Origin: an uncultured Oscillospiraceae bacterium
GTDB taxonomy: Bacteria > Bacillota > Clostridia > Oscillospirales > Acutalibacteraceae
Direction of reading: 5' to 3'
DNA length: 18,067 nucleotides
NCBI GenBank assembly: GCA_900549055.1
Contig: URNB01000033.1
Location: 1-18,067 of the forward strand
A program made the translations under genes and the position numbers. The notes under the pieces are model-generated. The model had not been told where the DNA came from. It did no database searches and saw only the letters and a program-made list of their open reading frames with translations. This document shows, one piece after another, positions 1-8,319 of this stretch. The number at the start of each line of letters is the position of its first letter. The first letter of the stretch is position 1.

Positions 1-2195
1 GCGGCGATGTATGGTCGGCGCAAAACGAGGTAGTGTCCTCGGCACTGTATAAGGCGAAGAAAATGCGTGACTTTGAGCTGAAGGTGCGCATGATAAATGT
101 TGATAAAAACTGGGCGGTTTTGCCGCGTGTGATATTCGGGGTACAAGACCCGACCGCTTGGATAAACACAAGCGGCGGCGGATATACTGTAGGACTTTAT
201 AACGAGGGTAACAGTTATTTAAACGGCGTTTTCGGCGGTGCGTATGCTTCCAATGCCGACCCTGCAAATTATTGCACACAGAATAAGTTTTTCAGCCTTT
301 GGGACGCATGGTACAATCTAATAGTGCGTGTTCAGGGTGAAAAGGTTACGGTTACCGTTGAGGAGGACTGGTGCGAGCCGTATTCGTATGAATACGATTT
401 AGGTGCTCTCGGCGCCGAATACAGAGGCGGATATATCGGTTTTGTTTTCGGTACGGGTGTGAGCAAAATTATCAGTATGAACGTGACGGACCTCGGCGGC
501 GAGGTACTTAACGATGTTAAAAGCCAGTTAATGAACAAAGACGATATACTCGGGCAGTTTGACATTTATCACAGCGACCAAGCGTTGAGTGATAATTTCA
601 CGGCAGCCGAATTTGATAACTATTTTAAATTGGACGAAAACAATTTCCTTACATCCGCATACGATCCGTATGTGGGCTCAACCGGCTCAGAACGCTGGGA
701 AAATATGAACAACACGATAACAAAGGCGTTGGTTAAAAACAGCACCTACCGCAATTTTGAAATGTCGGTACAGCTGAAAAGCGCAGGATGGGACAGATTG
801 CCGAAGCTTGTATTCGGCGCGACAAACCCTTTAAGCTGGGTAAACCGCGAGGACGGCGGATATTTGGTTCAGCTTTATAACGAGGGTGTAATCAATTTTG
901 TGGGAATTGTTAACGGTGAACCTGTAAATCTTAACGATAATTTAGACAGCCATGCGTCTTTTCAGGGACTAAACTATGACTTTGTCACTTTAAAGGTTCG
1001 TGTTGAAAACGGAGTTGCAACCGTTACGGTTAAAACGTACGGTTGGGCAGACCCGAATACTTATTCTTATTCATTCGATCTCGGGGAGAAGTATAACGGC
1101 GGTTATGTAGGCTTTGCGGCAGGCCCCGGCGAGTCGAAATTTATAAGATTTTCTGTCACCGACCTCGGCGGCGAGGCAGATACCTCTGTTAAAGCCATTG
1201 CGGTCAATACCCCTGACGCGTTAAGCGTACCTGTGCTCACTTTTGCGGAGGAGTTAAATCTTCCGGCTGCCGTATCGGTTTTATGCGATGACGGAAACAG
1301 CTACGATTTACCCGTTGTATGGGATACATCGACCTACAGCCGCTTTGTTCCCGGCGATTATACTTTTACCGGAACACTCGGTAAGATAATAAATGCCGAA
1401 GGCAAAAGAGTAGTTCCGAACGGACAAACGGCAACTCTTACCGTTACCGTAACCGGGGAAGAGGTTACCCCGATACGCGTTGCCTGCGTGGGCGACAGCA
1501 TTACCTATGGTGATAAGGCGGAGGCCGGCGAATCATATCCTGCTGTTTTGCAAAAGCTGCTGGGCGCACGGTACGAGGTTATGAATTTCGGGGTTTGCGG
1601 CGCTACCGCACAAAGCGATAAATCACCTTATGTGGGAAGTACTCCGTATACAAACAGCCTTGCAAGCAATCCCGATGTTGTTATAATGATGCTCGGCACA
1701 AACGATTCATGGAACGACTATTGGAATGAGGAGCAGTTCGTATCGGACTATACCTCTCTGATAGAGGAGTATATGTATCTTGAAAACAAACCTGAGGTTT
1801 ATTTGGCAATTTCACCGGCCTGCTACATAGAAAGCAATATATCGGCTGTTACGGCAAAGCAAAGGGAGATAGCCGCAGAGCTTGGCATTAAAACGGTAGA
1901 TATGTACTCCTTTACCGAAAATCACGGAAACTGGTTTGCGGACGGAGTTCACCCGAATGCAGGCGGTTACGCGCTTATGGCAAGAGCATTTGCAAAAGCT
2001 GTTTTCGGTAAAGCCATAAAGGGCGATACTGACGATAATTGGTCACTTAACGCTGTTGACCTTACTGCAATGAAAAAGATTCTTCTCGGCACGGCTACAG
2101 CGGGCGAGGGCGTTGACCTTGATATGAATGATGATAAGTCTGTAAATATTTTAGACTTTATAAAGCTCAAAAAAGCAATCATCGCGGAAGCGTAA
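1..2195 (+). CDS. Secreted SGNH/GDSL hydrolase with LamG-like repeats and C-terminal dockerin (5' partial)
   Basis: The reading frame is open from base 3, so the true start is upstream. The GTG at 33 is not a credible start, because the residues before it (GDVWSAQNEVV) align with the second gene's DYKIWDAQDDVV. Order seen: a concanavalin/LamG-like beta-sandwich unit (to about 510), a second one (about 560-1185), a Big_4-like Ig domain (about 1190-1465), an SGNH hydrolase (about 1470-2010), and a type I dockerin (2022-2195). Catalytic blocks are visible: GDSIT with Ser at 1497-1499, NFGVCGAT, GTNDS at 1695, and DGVHPN with Asp at 1941 and His at 1950. Families with this fold are mostly carbohydrate esterases or lipases; the substrate here is unknown. 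The dockerin suggests docking to a cohesin-bearing scaffold outside the cell. The gene is paralogous to its downstream neighbour. I am sure of the SGNH and dockerin calls, less sure of the exact family of the sandwich units. Confidence 0.9.
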   Translation, partial: GDVWSAQNEVVSSALYKAKKMRDFELKVRMINVDKNWAVLPRVIFGVQDPTAWINTSGGGYTVGLYNEGNSYLNGVFGGAYASNADPANYCTQNKFFSLWDAWYNLIVRVQGEKVTVTVEEDWCEPYSYEYDLGALGAEYRGGYIGFVFGTGVSKIISMNVTDLGGEVLNDVKSQLMNKDDILGQFDIYHSDQALSDNFTAAEFDNYFKLDENNFLTSAYDPYVGSTGSERWENMNNTITKALVKNSTYRNFEMSVQLKSAGWDRLPKLVFGATNPLSWVNREDGGYLVQLYNEGVINFVGIVNGEPVNLNDNLDSHASFQGLNYDFVTLKVRVENGVATVTVKTYGWADPNTYSYSFDLGEKYNGGYVGFAAGPGESKFIRFSVTDLGGEADTSVKAIAVNTPDALSVPVLTFAEELNLPAAVSVLCDDGNSYDLPVVWDTSTYSRFVPGDYTFTGTLGKIINAEGKRVVPNGQTATLTVTVTGEEVTPIRVACVGDSITYGDKAEAGESYPAVLQKLLGARYEVMNFGVCGATAQSDKSPYVGSTPYTNSLASNPDVVIMMLGTNDSWNDYWNEEQFVSDYTSLIEEYMYLENKPEVYLAISPACYIESNISAVTAKQREIAAELGIKTVDMYSFTENHGNWFADGVHPNAGGYALMARAFAKAVFGKAIKGDTDDNWSLNAVDLTAMKKILLGTATAGEGVDLDMNDDKSVNILDFIKLKKAIIAEA
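2022..2195 (+). other. Type I dockerin domain at the C-terminus of the first esterase
   Basis: Two calcium-loop-plus-helix repeats are seen. The first is GDTDDNWSLNAVDL followed by TAMKKILLG. The second, from 2115, is DLDMNDDKSVNILDF followed by IKLKKAII. Loop positions 1, 3, 5 and 12 are D/D/N/D and D/N/D/D, which fits calcium coordination as in known type I dockerins. By family knowledge, dockerins bind cohesins on scaffoldins. No cohesin is encoded in this window, so the partner must be elsewhere. Confidence 0.9.
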
Positions 2196-2213
2196 TTTTA
2201 ATCTAAGCATATT

Positions 2214-2248
2214 GACGGAAGCCGCTGCTTTATGTATCGGCTTCCGTC
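2214..2248. repeat. Perfect 11-bp inverted repeat between the two esterase genes
   Basis: The left arm gacggaagccg (2214-2224) and right arm cggcttccgtc (2238-2248) are exact reverse complements, separated by a 13-base loop. No T-run follows on either strand, so it is not a canonical intrinsic terminator. It ends three bases before the ribosome binding site of the next gene, so it could instead act as an mRNA processing or stabilising stem, or modulate translation. Confidence 0.8.
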
Positions 2249-2250
2249 AG

Positions 2251-2255
2251 AGAGG
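2251..2255 (+). promoter_or_regulatory. Ribosome binding site deciding the start of the second esterase
   Basis: AGAGG lies nine bases before the ATG at 2265. An in-frame ATG at 2232 would sit inside the loop of the hairpin and has no Shine-Dalgarno sequence, so 2265 is preferred. Confidence 0.65.
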
Positions 2256-2264
2256 ATTGGTAGG

Positions 2265-5200
2265 ATGATAAAAGTTAAACGGGCTGAGCTTATCAATGCC
2301 GTTTTGACCGTTTTTACAATAATTGCGGTTATATGCGGAACCTGCTCAATATATTCTTTAGCTGATTCCGACAGCACAACAGATTCGATTGTCTTTAAGG
2401 ACGCCGCTGTGCTTGCCGAGAATTTTAATGTTTATCACGGCGAGAGTGCCGTTACCGCAGGTCTTTCGGCAGCAGAGCCCGAAAAATACTTTTCGGTCGT
2501 AAGCCGAATAGTAAAGCATACCTGCACCTCTACCGGAAATCACACATCGGGCGATTACAAAATCTGGGACGCACAGGACGATGTTGTTACCACGGCTCTT
2601 TACAGAAAACAAGCCTACCGCAATTTTGAAATGACTGCGGAGTTCAGGGTTGTGCCTGCAAACTGGCAGGTGCTGCCAAAGCTGATTTTCGGAGTTCAGG
2701 ACCCTATGTCGTGGGTTAATGCCGAGGGCGGCGGCTACTCGGTGTGGCTTTATAACGAGGGTATTATAAATTTAAAGGGCATTACCGACGGTGAGTACAA
2801 AACCCAAAGCGACAATACCGACCATACGAAAACCGGGGAATACGGCAGTCTTGCATTATGGTCAAAGGTTACGGTAAGAGTGATGGGTAAGGATGTTACC
2901 GTAACGGTAAAGCAGGGCACTAAAGCCGCATATTCCGAACAGTTTACCTTGGGCGACGATTATTACGGCGGCAAAATAGGATTTGCCGCAGGAACGGGCG
3001 GTTGCCAGTTCCGCAATTTCAGTGTTACCGATTTGGGCGGAGATGTTGTTCCTATGCCGATTAAGGAATATATCGGGCTTTCAAATTCCGAGGATATGAA
3101 GAAATTCGATTGCTACTATGCCGAGAGCATTAAAAACGGAATGAAGCTCGTGGAAAATTACACGGACTATTGGCAGCATAAGGAGGACGGAAGCATTTGG
3201 AGAAATCCCGATAATCTGCCGAGGGTCGAATATGACGAAGATCTTTACACATCAACATTGGTTTATAATGTTAAGCAGTATAAATATTTTGAGCTGACCG
3301 TTAATATGCAGAGGAAAGAGAGCGGCGGCTACGGTTATATGTATCCGGGTGTTATTTTCGGAATAAAGAACCCCGGTAATTTTGCATATTATAAGGACGG
3401 CGGATACTTCTGCTATGCAACCGCCGAAGGCGCGCTATGTGTTCGCGCTAATGATTTTTCGGCTGTGACTCAGGCACCTGCAGGGTATAGCCGCGAAACC
3501 GTACATACAATGACAATATCCGTAAGATACGGCAGAGTGACCGTTAAAATATCGGGCGACGGAAACAATCCGGAGCAGCTGGTAGAAATTTTGCCCGAGG
3601 ACTACACAGGGGGTTATATAGCCCTTGTGGGAATGGCAAATGTATGCGGATTATCAAGACTTTCGGTTAAGGAAGTGGAAGGAGAACTGAAAAATGTTTC
3701 AATTGCGAGGGTAAAAGCTCCGACGGCGGTTGAGGTTGAAACGGGCGTTTTGCCGGAAGACCTTAAATTGCCCGAAAGCGTTAAGATTGTAGGAAGCGAT
3801 AATGAAGAATATACCCTGAACGTTGAGTGGAGCAGAGCAAATTACAACCGTTTTGTGCGCGGGGAATATACGCTTATCGGCTCGCTTTCGCCGTTGATTG
3901 ATTATGATAAACATTCGCGCGTAATAATAGGCGACAGCACGGCTGAAATAAAGGTCAGGGTTAAGGGCAAGGAAGATCTGTCGCCTGTAAGGGTTGCCTG
4001 TGTGGGAGACAGCATAACCTACGCCTCCGGTACAGAGCAGGGCTATCCGTGGCAAATGCGTAAGCTTTTGGGCGGAAAATACGATATTGAAAATTTCGGT
4101 GTTGACGGGGCGACCCTTTTAAAATCGGGGGATAATCCTTATACCTCGTCAAGCGCGTTCACCGCAAGCAAGGCTTTTGCACCGAATATAGTTGTAATAA
4201 TGCTCGGCACAAACGATTCTAAGCCTCAAAACTGGAGCTTGAACGATTCCTATGCCGATGATTACAAGGCGCTTATTGCGGAGTATAAGGCGCTGCCTTC
4301 AAACCCGACGGTATATGTCGCCTTATCGCCTGCGGTTGCAACAGATAATTACGATATTTCGGCAGAGACGGTCAAGAACGAAATAGTGCCGCTGCAAAGG
4401 GAGATCGCGAAAGCTGCCGGGTGTGATGTAATAGACATTTACTCGCTGACAGAGGGACATTCCTTGTGGTATGCCGACGGGGTTCATCCTACAAAGAGCG
4501 GATACGGCTTTATAGCCGCAGAAATAGCAAAAAGAATAGTGCTGCCGGGTCCTCTTGAAAGCTTTACCCTCGGTCGGGAATCCGATTATATATTTGAGGG
4601 TGAGACCGAAACATATTACCCGTGTTTCAGTCCCGCCAAAATAACGGGGGACGACACCGTAAAATGGAGTACGTCGGATTCGGCTGTAGCCGATGTTAAA
4701 AACGGAGTTGTTTCGGCAAGGAAAAAGGGCAGCGCCGTTATTACGGCGGAATGTCAGGAAAAAACCGCGACAGTGCGGATTACGGTTTACGGCAAGGACG
4801 ACGAGATAAGCCTGCCGCTTACATCAAGCGACGATACGGCGGGGTTTGACTGCTACTATGCCGATGATGCGGAAAGAGGACTTGAAATTCAAAATTCATA
4901 TTCGCCGTTTTGGGAAATTTCCGAAAAGGGAATTGCACGTACTAAGGAAACGGTCGGCGATATGAAATGGGGCGAAAAATATCTCTCATCCCTGCTTTTT
5001 GCAAAAAGGAAATACCATAACTTTGAGCTGACGGTAGATATTCAGCGCGATGAGGTGGGCGAATATAATTACCCGATGGTGGTATTCGGAATTAAAAATC
5101 CCGCCGAATATATTACCAAGAGCGGCGGCGGACTGGCTGTTTTCCCCGTGGCTGAGGGAACGCCGATGTTTTTGGGACAAATCAATGGCAAATATACAAA

Positions 5201-6611
5201 CATAGTGGGAAAAGAACCTGCGGCGGGCTACAACCGCACGGGAGTTCATACCCTGAAACTTACCGTGGAATACAATACCGTAACAATGTCGGTTACGGGC
5301 GCTGACGGAGAGTCGCTGCCCGCGCCTATCAGCTGCGAGCTCGGCGATACAGATATGGACGGATACATAGCTCTTGTGGGCAAGGCTAATATCTGCTGCT
5401 TTAAAAATTTGAAAATACGTCCGCTCAACAATAACGACGTAACCAAAGTTACAGCAGAAAAAATAATCTCCGAAAGCCCGGAAATAAACACCGGTGTCGG
5501 AACGGATACATCGGAAATAAGCGGTTTACCGAAAACGGTCAGGGTAAAGGCTGCCGACGGAGTGATTTACACAGCCCCGATAGAGTGGGATTTTGACGGC
5601 TACAACCGCTATAAACGCGGAAAATATACCGTGACCGGCATACTTTCGGATTCGCTTCTTGAAAATCATATTAAGCTTTACGGTAACGGCGTGACCCTTA
5701 AGGGAGTTATAAACGTTACCGGGGATAAGGATTTGGTAGACGAAAACACCGTTAAGTTTGATTTTAACGGAAAAAGCGAGATAACCGAAAACTTCGAATG
5801 CTATTATTCAAGTATATTTTCAGACGCGCTTAAAAAGAGCGATCCTATGAAAACGTGGGAGATAGCGAACGGGCGACTGCACAGAATAGACAATAAATTT
5901 TCGGTAAAATCAAGCGGCGAATGGAGCTGGGAAAAGGCAAAAACGGAAATGTCCTCGCTTGTTTACAAGGGCCGCAAATACGAAAATTTCGAGCTCACGA
6001 TTGATTTTCAGCGCGCCCCAAACACCTATTACTGGGCAATGATAGGCTTCGGTATTGACGATCCCGCCGCATACCCGCTTGACGTTGGCAGCGGAATACT
6101 CGCTTACCTTGAACAGGAGGGACGCCCGCTTTTCTGGGGCAACGATGTATCTGCGGGGCATACCACGCCGTATGAAAATTTTGAATATACGGGACGACAT
6201 ACAATGAAGCTGACGGTTAAGGACGGCATAGCCGAAATGTCGGTGGATGGCCGCGAGCCGGTATTGAAAACCATTATTCCCGATGAATACAGGGGCGGCG
6301 GGTATATCAGTATAACCACGAATATGAACGCGGCGTATTTCGATAATCTTTCAATAACCGCTCTGCCCGATACGGAGGAATATAACACCGAGGGATTTTC
6401 TCCCGATAATTACCCCGCTCTGCACTCGGTCTTAAAAGAGGCGGACGCAGAGGACACGTATACGTATTCAAACGAAAACGGCGCAAATTATCCGAAAACG
6501 GGCGATAACGGGAAATACCGCCTGATCTCAATTTTCACCTTAACGGTAAGCATGGCTTATCTTGCCGCAGTGGGGTATTTCAAGATTTTCAAAAAAAGAA
6601 AAGAGAGGTAA
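2265..6611 (+). CDS. Giant wall-anchored multidomain SGNH/GDSL hydrolase
   Basis: A 1448-residue surface protein. Visible order: signal peptide (about 1-34); LamG/concanavalin-like units at about 45-265 and 273-470; Big_4-like Ig domain about 480-575; SGNH hydrolase about 578-765; Big_2-like domain about 766-845; a third LamG-like unit about 848-1055; a second Big_4-like domain about 1056-1160; a fourth LamG-like unit about 1162-1375; sorting signal from 1409. SGNH residues: GDSIT with Ser583, NFGVDGAT, GTNDS at 648-652, and DGVHP with Asp738 and His741. All catalytic positions are intact, so an active esterase is expected, presumably on a decorated glycan; the substrate cannot be read. The sandwich units probably bind carbohydrate, which is an inference. 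The first half repeats the upstream gene's layout, pointing to duplication. The stop lies four bases before the next start, so it is cotranscribed with the transporter genes. Confidence 0.9.
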   Translation: MIKVKRAELINAVLTVFTIIAVICGTCSIYSLADSDSTTDSIVFKDAAVLAENFNVYHGESAVTAGLSAAEPEKYFSVVSRIVKHTCTSTGNHTSGDYKIWDAQDDVVTTALYRKQAYRNFEMTAEFRVVPANWQVLPKLIFGVQDPMSWVNAEGGGYSVWLYNEGIINLKGITDGEYKTQSDNTDHTKTGEYGSLALWSKVTVRVMGKDVTVTVKQGTKAAYSEQFTLGDDYYGGKIGFAAGTGGCQFRNFSVTDLGGDVVPMPIKEYIGLSNSEDMKKFDCYYAESIKNGMKLVENYTDYWQHKEDGSIWRNPDNLPRVEYDEDLYTSTLVYNVKQYKYFELTVNMQRKESGGYGYMYPGVIFGIKNPGNFAYYKDGGYFCYATAEGALCVRANDFSAVTQAPAGYSRETVHTMTISVRYGRVTVKISGDGNNPEQLVEILPEDYTGGYIALVGMANVCGLSRLSVKEVEGELKNVSIARVKAPTAVEVETGVLPEDLKLPESVKIVGSDNEEYTLNVEWSRANYNRFVRGEYTLIGSLSPLIDYDKHSRVIIGDSTAEIKVRVKGKEDLSPVRVACVGDSITYASGTEQGYPWQMRKLLGGKYDIENFGVDGATLLKSGDNPYTSSSAFTASKAFAPNIVVIMLGTNDSKPQNWSLNDSYADDYKALIAEYKALPSNPTVYVALSPAVATDNYDISAETVKNEIVPLQREIAKAAGCDVIDIYSLTEGHSLWYADGVHPTKSGYGFIAAEIAKRIVLPGPLESFTLGRESDYIFEGETETYYPCFSPAKITGDDTVKWSTSDSAVADVKNGVVSARKKGSAVITAECQEKTATVRITVYGKDDEISLPLTSSDDTAGFDCYYADDAERGLEIQNSYSPFWEISEKGIARTKETVGDMKWGEKYLSSLLFAKRKYHNFELTVDIQRDEVGEYNYPMVVFGIKNPAEYITKSGGGLAVFPVAEGTPMFLGQINGKYTNIVGKEPAAGYNRTGVHTLKLTVEYNTVTMSVTGADGESLPAPISCELGDTDMDGYIALVGKANICCFKNLKIRPLNNNDVTKVTAEKIISESPEINTGVGTDTSEISGLPKTVRVKAADGVIYTAPIEWDFDGYNRYKRGKYTVTGILSDSLLENHIKLYGNGVTLKGVINVTGDKDLVDENTVKFDFNGKSEITENFECYYSSIFSDALKKSDPMKTWEIANGRLHRIDNKFSVKSSGEWSWEKAKTEMSSLVYKGRKYENFELTIDFQRAPNTYYWAMIGFGIDDPAAYPLDVGSGILAYLEQEGRPLFWGNDVSAGHTTPYENFEYTGRHTMKLTVKDGIAEMSVDGREPVLKTIIPDEYRGGGYISITTNMNAAYFDNLSITALPDTEEYNTEGFSPDNYPALHSVLKEADAEDTYTYSNENGANYPKTGDNGKYRLISIFTLTVSMAYLAAVGYFKIFKKRKER
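6489..6608 (+). other. Sortase-type cell wall sorting signal (YPKTG variant)
   Basis: YPKTG (residues 1409-1413) is followed by a short linker, a hydrophobic stretch (LISIFTLTVSMAYLAAVGYF) and a basic tail KIFKKRKER ending the protein. The 40-residue length and tripartite layout match LPXTG sorting signals, with Tyr replacing the usual Leu. It implies covalent anchoring by a sortase, which is not encoded in this window. Confidence 0.85.
6602..6608 (+). promoter_or_regulatory. Ribosome binding site of the first solute-binding protein
   Basis: AGAGAGG lies seven bases before the ATG at 6616, inside the last codons of the upstream gene. It favours 6616 over an in-frame start at 6562, which would add 18 residues ahead of a clear lipoprotein signal. 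Confidence 0.7.
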
Positions 6612-6615
6612 CCAA

Positions 6616-8235
6616 ATGAAAACAGCAGCTATAAAAATTTTATCATTCGCCTTGATTTCCGGCATTATGCTTTCGGCTGTCGGATGCCGCAGAACCGTAA
6701 AGATAGCGGGAAACGGCAGCGACTACGCAAGCGAATACTGGATAACCGAAGAGGTTGACGGCGAAAGCACCGCGTCCGGCGGCAAGACCGACGGCAAGGG
6801 CAGTACCGCTTCAAGCAAGGATACCGGCAGCAAGCCCGAAAAGAAATTCACACCGAGTAAAAACAAATTGACCGTAGAGGGTGCGGGAACCGATCCCGAC
6901 GCTGATTATAAGGCTTCGGGTACGGTCAAGGTTGCGGTATCATCCTACCGCCCGTGCGATTACGAGGCAATGCTTGACGCGTTCAGCGCGGTTTATCCGA
7001 ATATTGACCTTGTGCTTGATTACAGACCCAAGCACGGCGCCGACGCAGATGAAACAAACCATTATTTGGCGTCCCGTGCTATGGCGGGAAATATGCCGGA
7101 CGTTGTTTTTGACGATGCGGGAAGACTTCCGAACTATTTGGTTCAGGGGTGGGTCTATCCGCTTGATAAGTTTGTTAAAAACGATAAGGCGTTTAGTAAT
7201 ATACCGTCATCTCTGATTGCTAACTATACGTATTTAGGCAAGCTTTACGCTTTGCCGCATCAGGCGCATTACAGCGGCGTGGTTCTGAATTTGGACGCAT
7301 TTGACGAGTTGAATATGGATATACCGAGCCTTTCGTGGAATATGAAGGAGCTTGAAAATGTCCTCAAAACGGGAACTACCGATAAATTCTCGGGCTGCGA
7401 ATATCTCGGTGCGGTTCCTGCGGAAACGGCAGGCAGCTTTACTGCCGACGGCGGTCCTTACGGGTATAATGTCAAGACCAAAAAATTTGAAATGGCTTCA
7501 AGCTACGGTGCGGCGCTCAAATTAAATCAAAATCTCAAAAAAACTGCAGGGCTTGAGGCATACAGCCTGCGTTTTCCGAACATAAACGACTATGTAAGCA
7601 AATTCGGAAACGGAAACACCGGCGTTGTTGATATGGCGTTCAAACTCGGCAGAACCCTTGTACATTTTGAGCAGGGAACATGGGCGGTAGATAACTTAAA
7701 GTCTATTTGCAAGTTTAACTGGAAGCTTTATCCCTATCCGCAGGCGATAAAGGGGCGTATACCGGTTCATATTGACCATTGCTTTATGACAACAAGCGCC
7801 AACAACCTTAAAAATCCCAACGCGGCATTCCAGGTTTTGCGCTATATGACATACAGCACCGAGGGCAATCTTGCAAGGCTTAGTATGTATGACGCCAAAA
7901 ATAAGGGCAAATACGCGCTTAACAGCCGTATTTTCTATCCCACGGTAAACAACAAGGAAGTTGCCGAAAAATTCAAGTCCTTGCCGGGCGTTACGGATGT
8001 TGATATCTACTTCTTTGAAAATACAGGAAACGGCTACCGTTCGGATCTGCTTAAAATAGTTCCCGGCTGGGAAGATATAATAAAGATTATCAGTGCTGCT
8101 ATGGAGGGCAAGGACAATGCCGATGTGGATTCGATAATTCCGTCTCTTCAGGCTAAGACAAATTCGGAAATAACAAAGAAATGGTCCGATTTTGAGACTA
8201 AGCTTAAAAAGGTTCAGTCCGAATTTAAGGGATAA
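6616..8235 (+). CDS. Extracellular solute-binding lipoprotein, carbohydrate ABC transporter (family 1 type)
   Basis: A 539-residue protein that captures a substrate, probably an oligosaccharide, outside the membrane and hands it to the permeases encoded downstream. The N-terminus is a lipoprotein signal: basic start, hydrophobic core, then SAVGC with the lipidated Cys at residue 24. Residues about 25-98 form a low-complexity Ser/Thr/Gly/Lys-rich tether. The binding fold starts near residue 101 (SGTVKVAVSS) and shows family-typical stretches: a long acidic-hydrophobic helix followed by YPNIDLVLDY, then AGNMPDVVFDD and GKLYALPHQ. The upstream gene ends four bases before, with the ribosome binding site inside it. 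It is one of two solute-binding proteins beside a single permease pair. The ligand is not predictable from sequence. Confidence 0.88.
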   Translation: MKTAAIKILSFALISGIMLSAVGCRRTVKIAGNGSDYASEYWITEEVDGESTASGGKTDGKGSTASSKDTGSKPEKKFTPSKNKLTVEGAGTDPDADYKASGTVKVAVSSYRPCDYEAMLDAFSAVYPNIDLVLDYRPKHGADADETNHYLASRAMAGNMPDVVFDDAGRLPNYLVQGWVYPLDKFVKNDKAFSNIPSSLIANYTYLGKLYALPHQAHYSGVVLNLDAFDELNMDIPSLSWNMKELENVLKTGTTDKFSGCEYLGAVPAETAGSFTADGGPYGYNVKTKKFEMASSYGAALKLNQNLKKTAGLEAYSLRFPNINDYVSKFGNGNTGVVDMAFKLGRTLVHFEQGTWAVDNLKSICKFNWKLYPYPQAIKGRIPVHIDHCFMTTSANNLKNPNAAFQVLRYMTYSTEGNLARLSMYDAKNKGKYALNSRIFYPTVNNKEVAEKFKSLPGVTDVDIYFFENTGNGYRSDLLKIVPGWEDIIKIISAAMEGKDNADVDSIIPSLQAKTNSEITKKWSDFETKLKKVQSEFKG

Positions 8236-8309
8236 GGGCTTAACGCATTAAAAATGTCTGTCTGCCGATTATAACCTTTTGATTTTATATCTTTAATTCT
8301 AAATGCTAT

Positions 8310-8315
8310 GGTGAT
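8310..8315 (+). promoter_or_regulatory. Ribosome binding site choosing the start of the large solute-binding protein
   Basis: GGTGAT matches the 3' half of the GGAGGTGAT anti-16S complement. It sits just before tandem ATGs at 8320 and 8323. The in-frame ATG at 8308 overlaps it and has no Shine-Dalgarno sequence of its own. The preceding 84-base gap (8236-8319) is AT-rich towards its end, with no hairpin plus T-run; an internal promoter is possible but no convincing -35/-10 pair is visible. Confidence 0.5.
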
Positions 8316-8319
8316 TATT

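Noticed and set aside
33..35. GTG as a real start for the first gene
   Set aside because: Upstream in-frame residues align with the paralog's internal sequence, so the gene simply enters from outside the window.
2214..2248. Rho-independent terminator
   Set aside because: The stem is perfect but no T-run follows on either strand, and the next gene begins at once with its own ribosome binding site.
2890..2920. Small palindrome ttaccgtaacggtaa and similar gttaccgtaac motifs elsewhere
   Set aside because: They encode alternating Val/Thr beta-strands in repeated modules and recur with that protein pattern, so they need no regulatory explanation.
3699..4055. Minus-strand open frame of 118 codons
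   Set aside because: It is antisense to the Ig-like and SGNH part of the second esterase, with no ribosome binding site or domain that I can see.
6881..7216. Plus-strand open frame of 111 codons
   Set aside because: Out-of-frame shadow of the first solute-binding protein; its Arg/Thr-rich composition is typical of a shifted frame.
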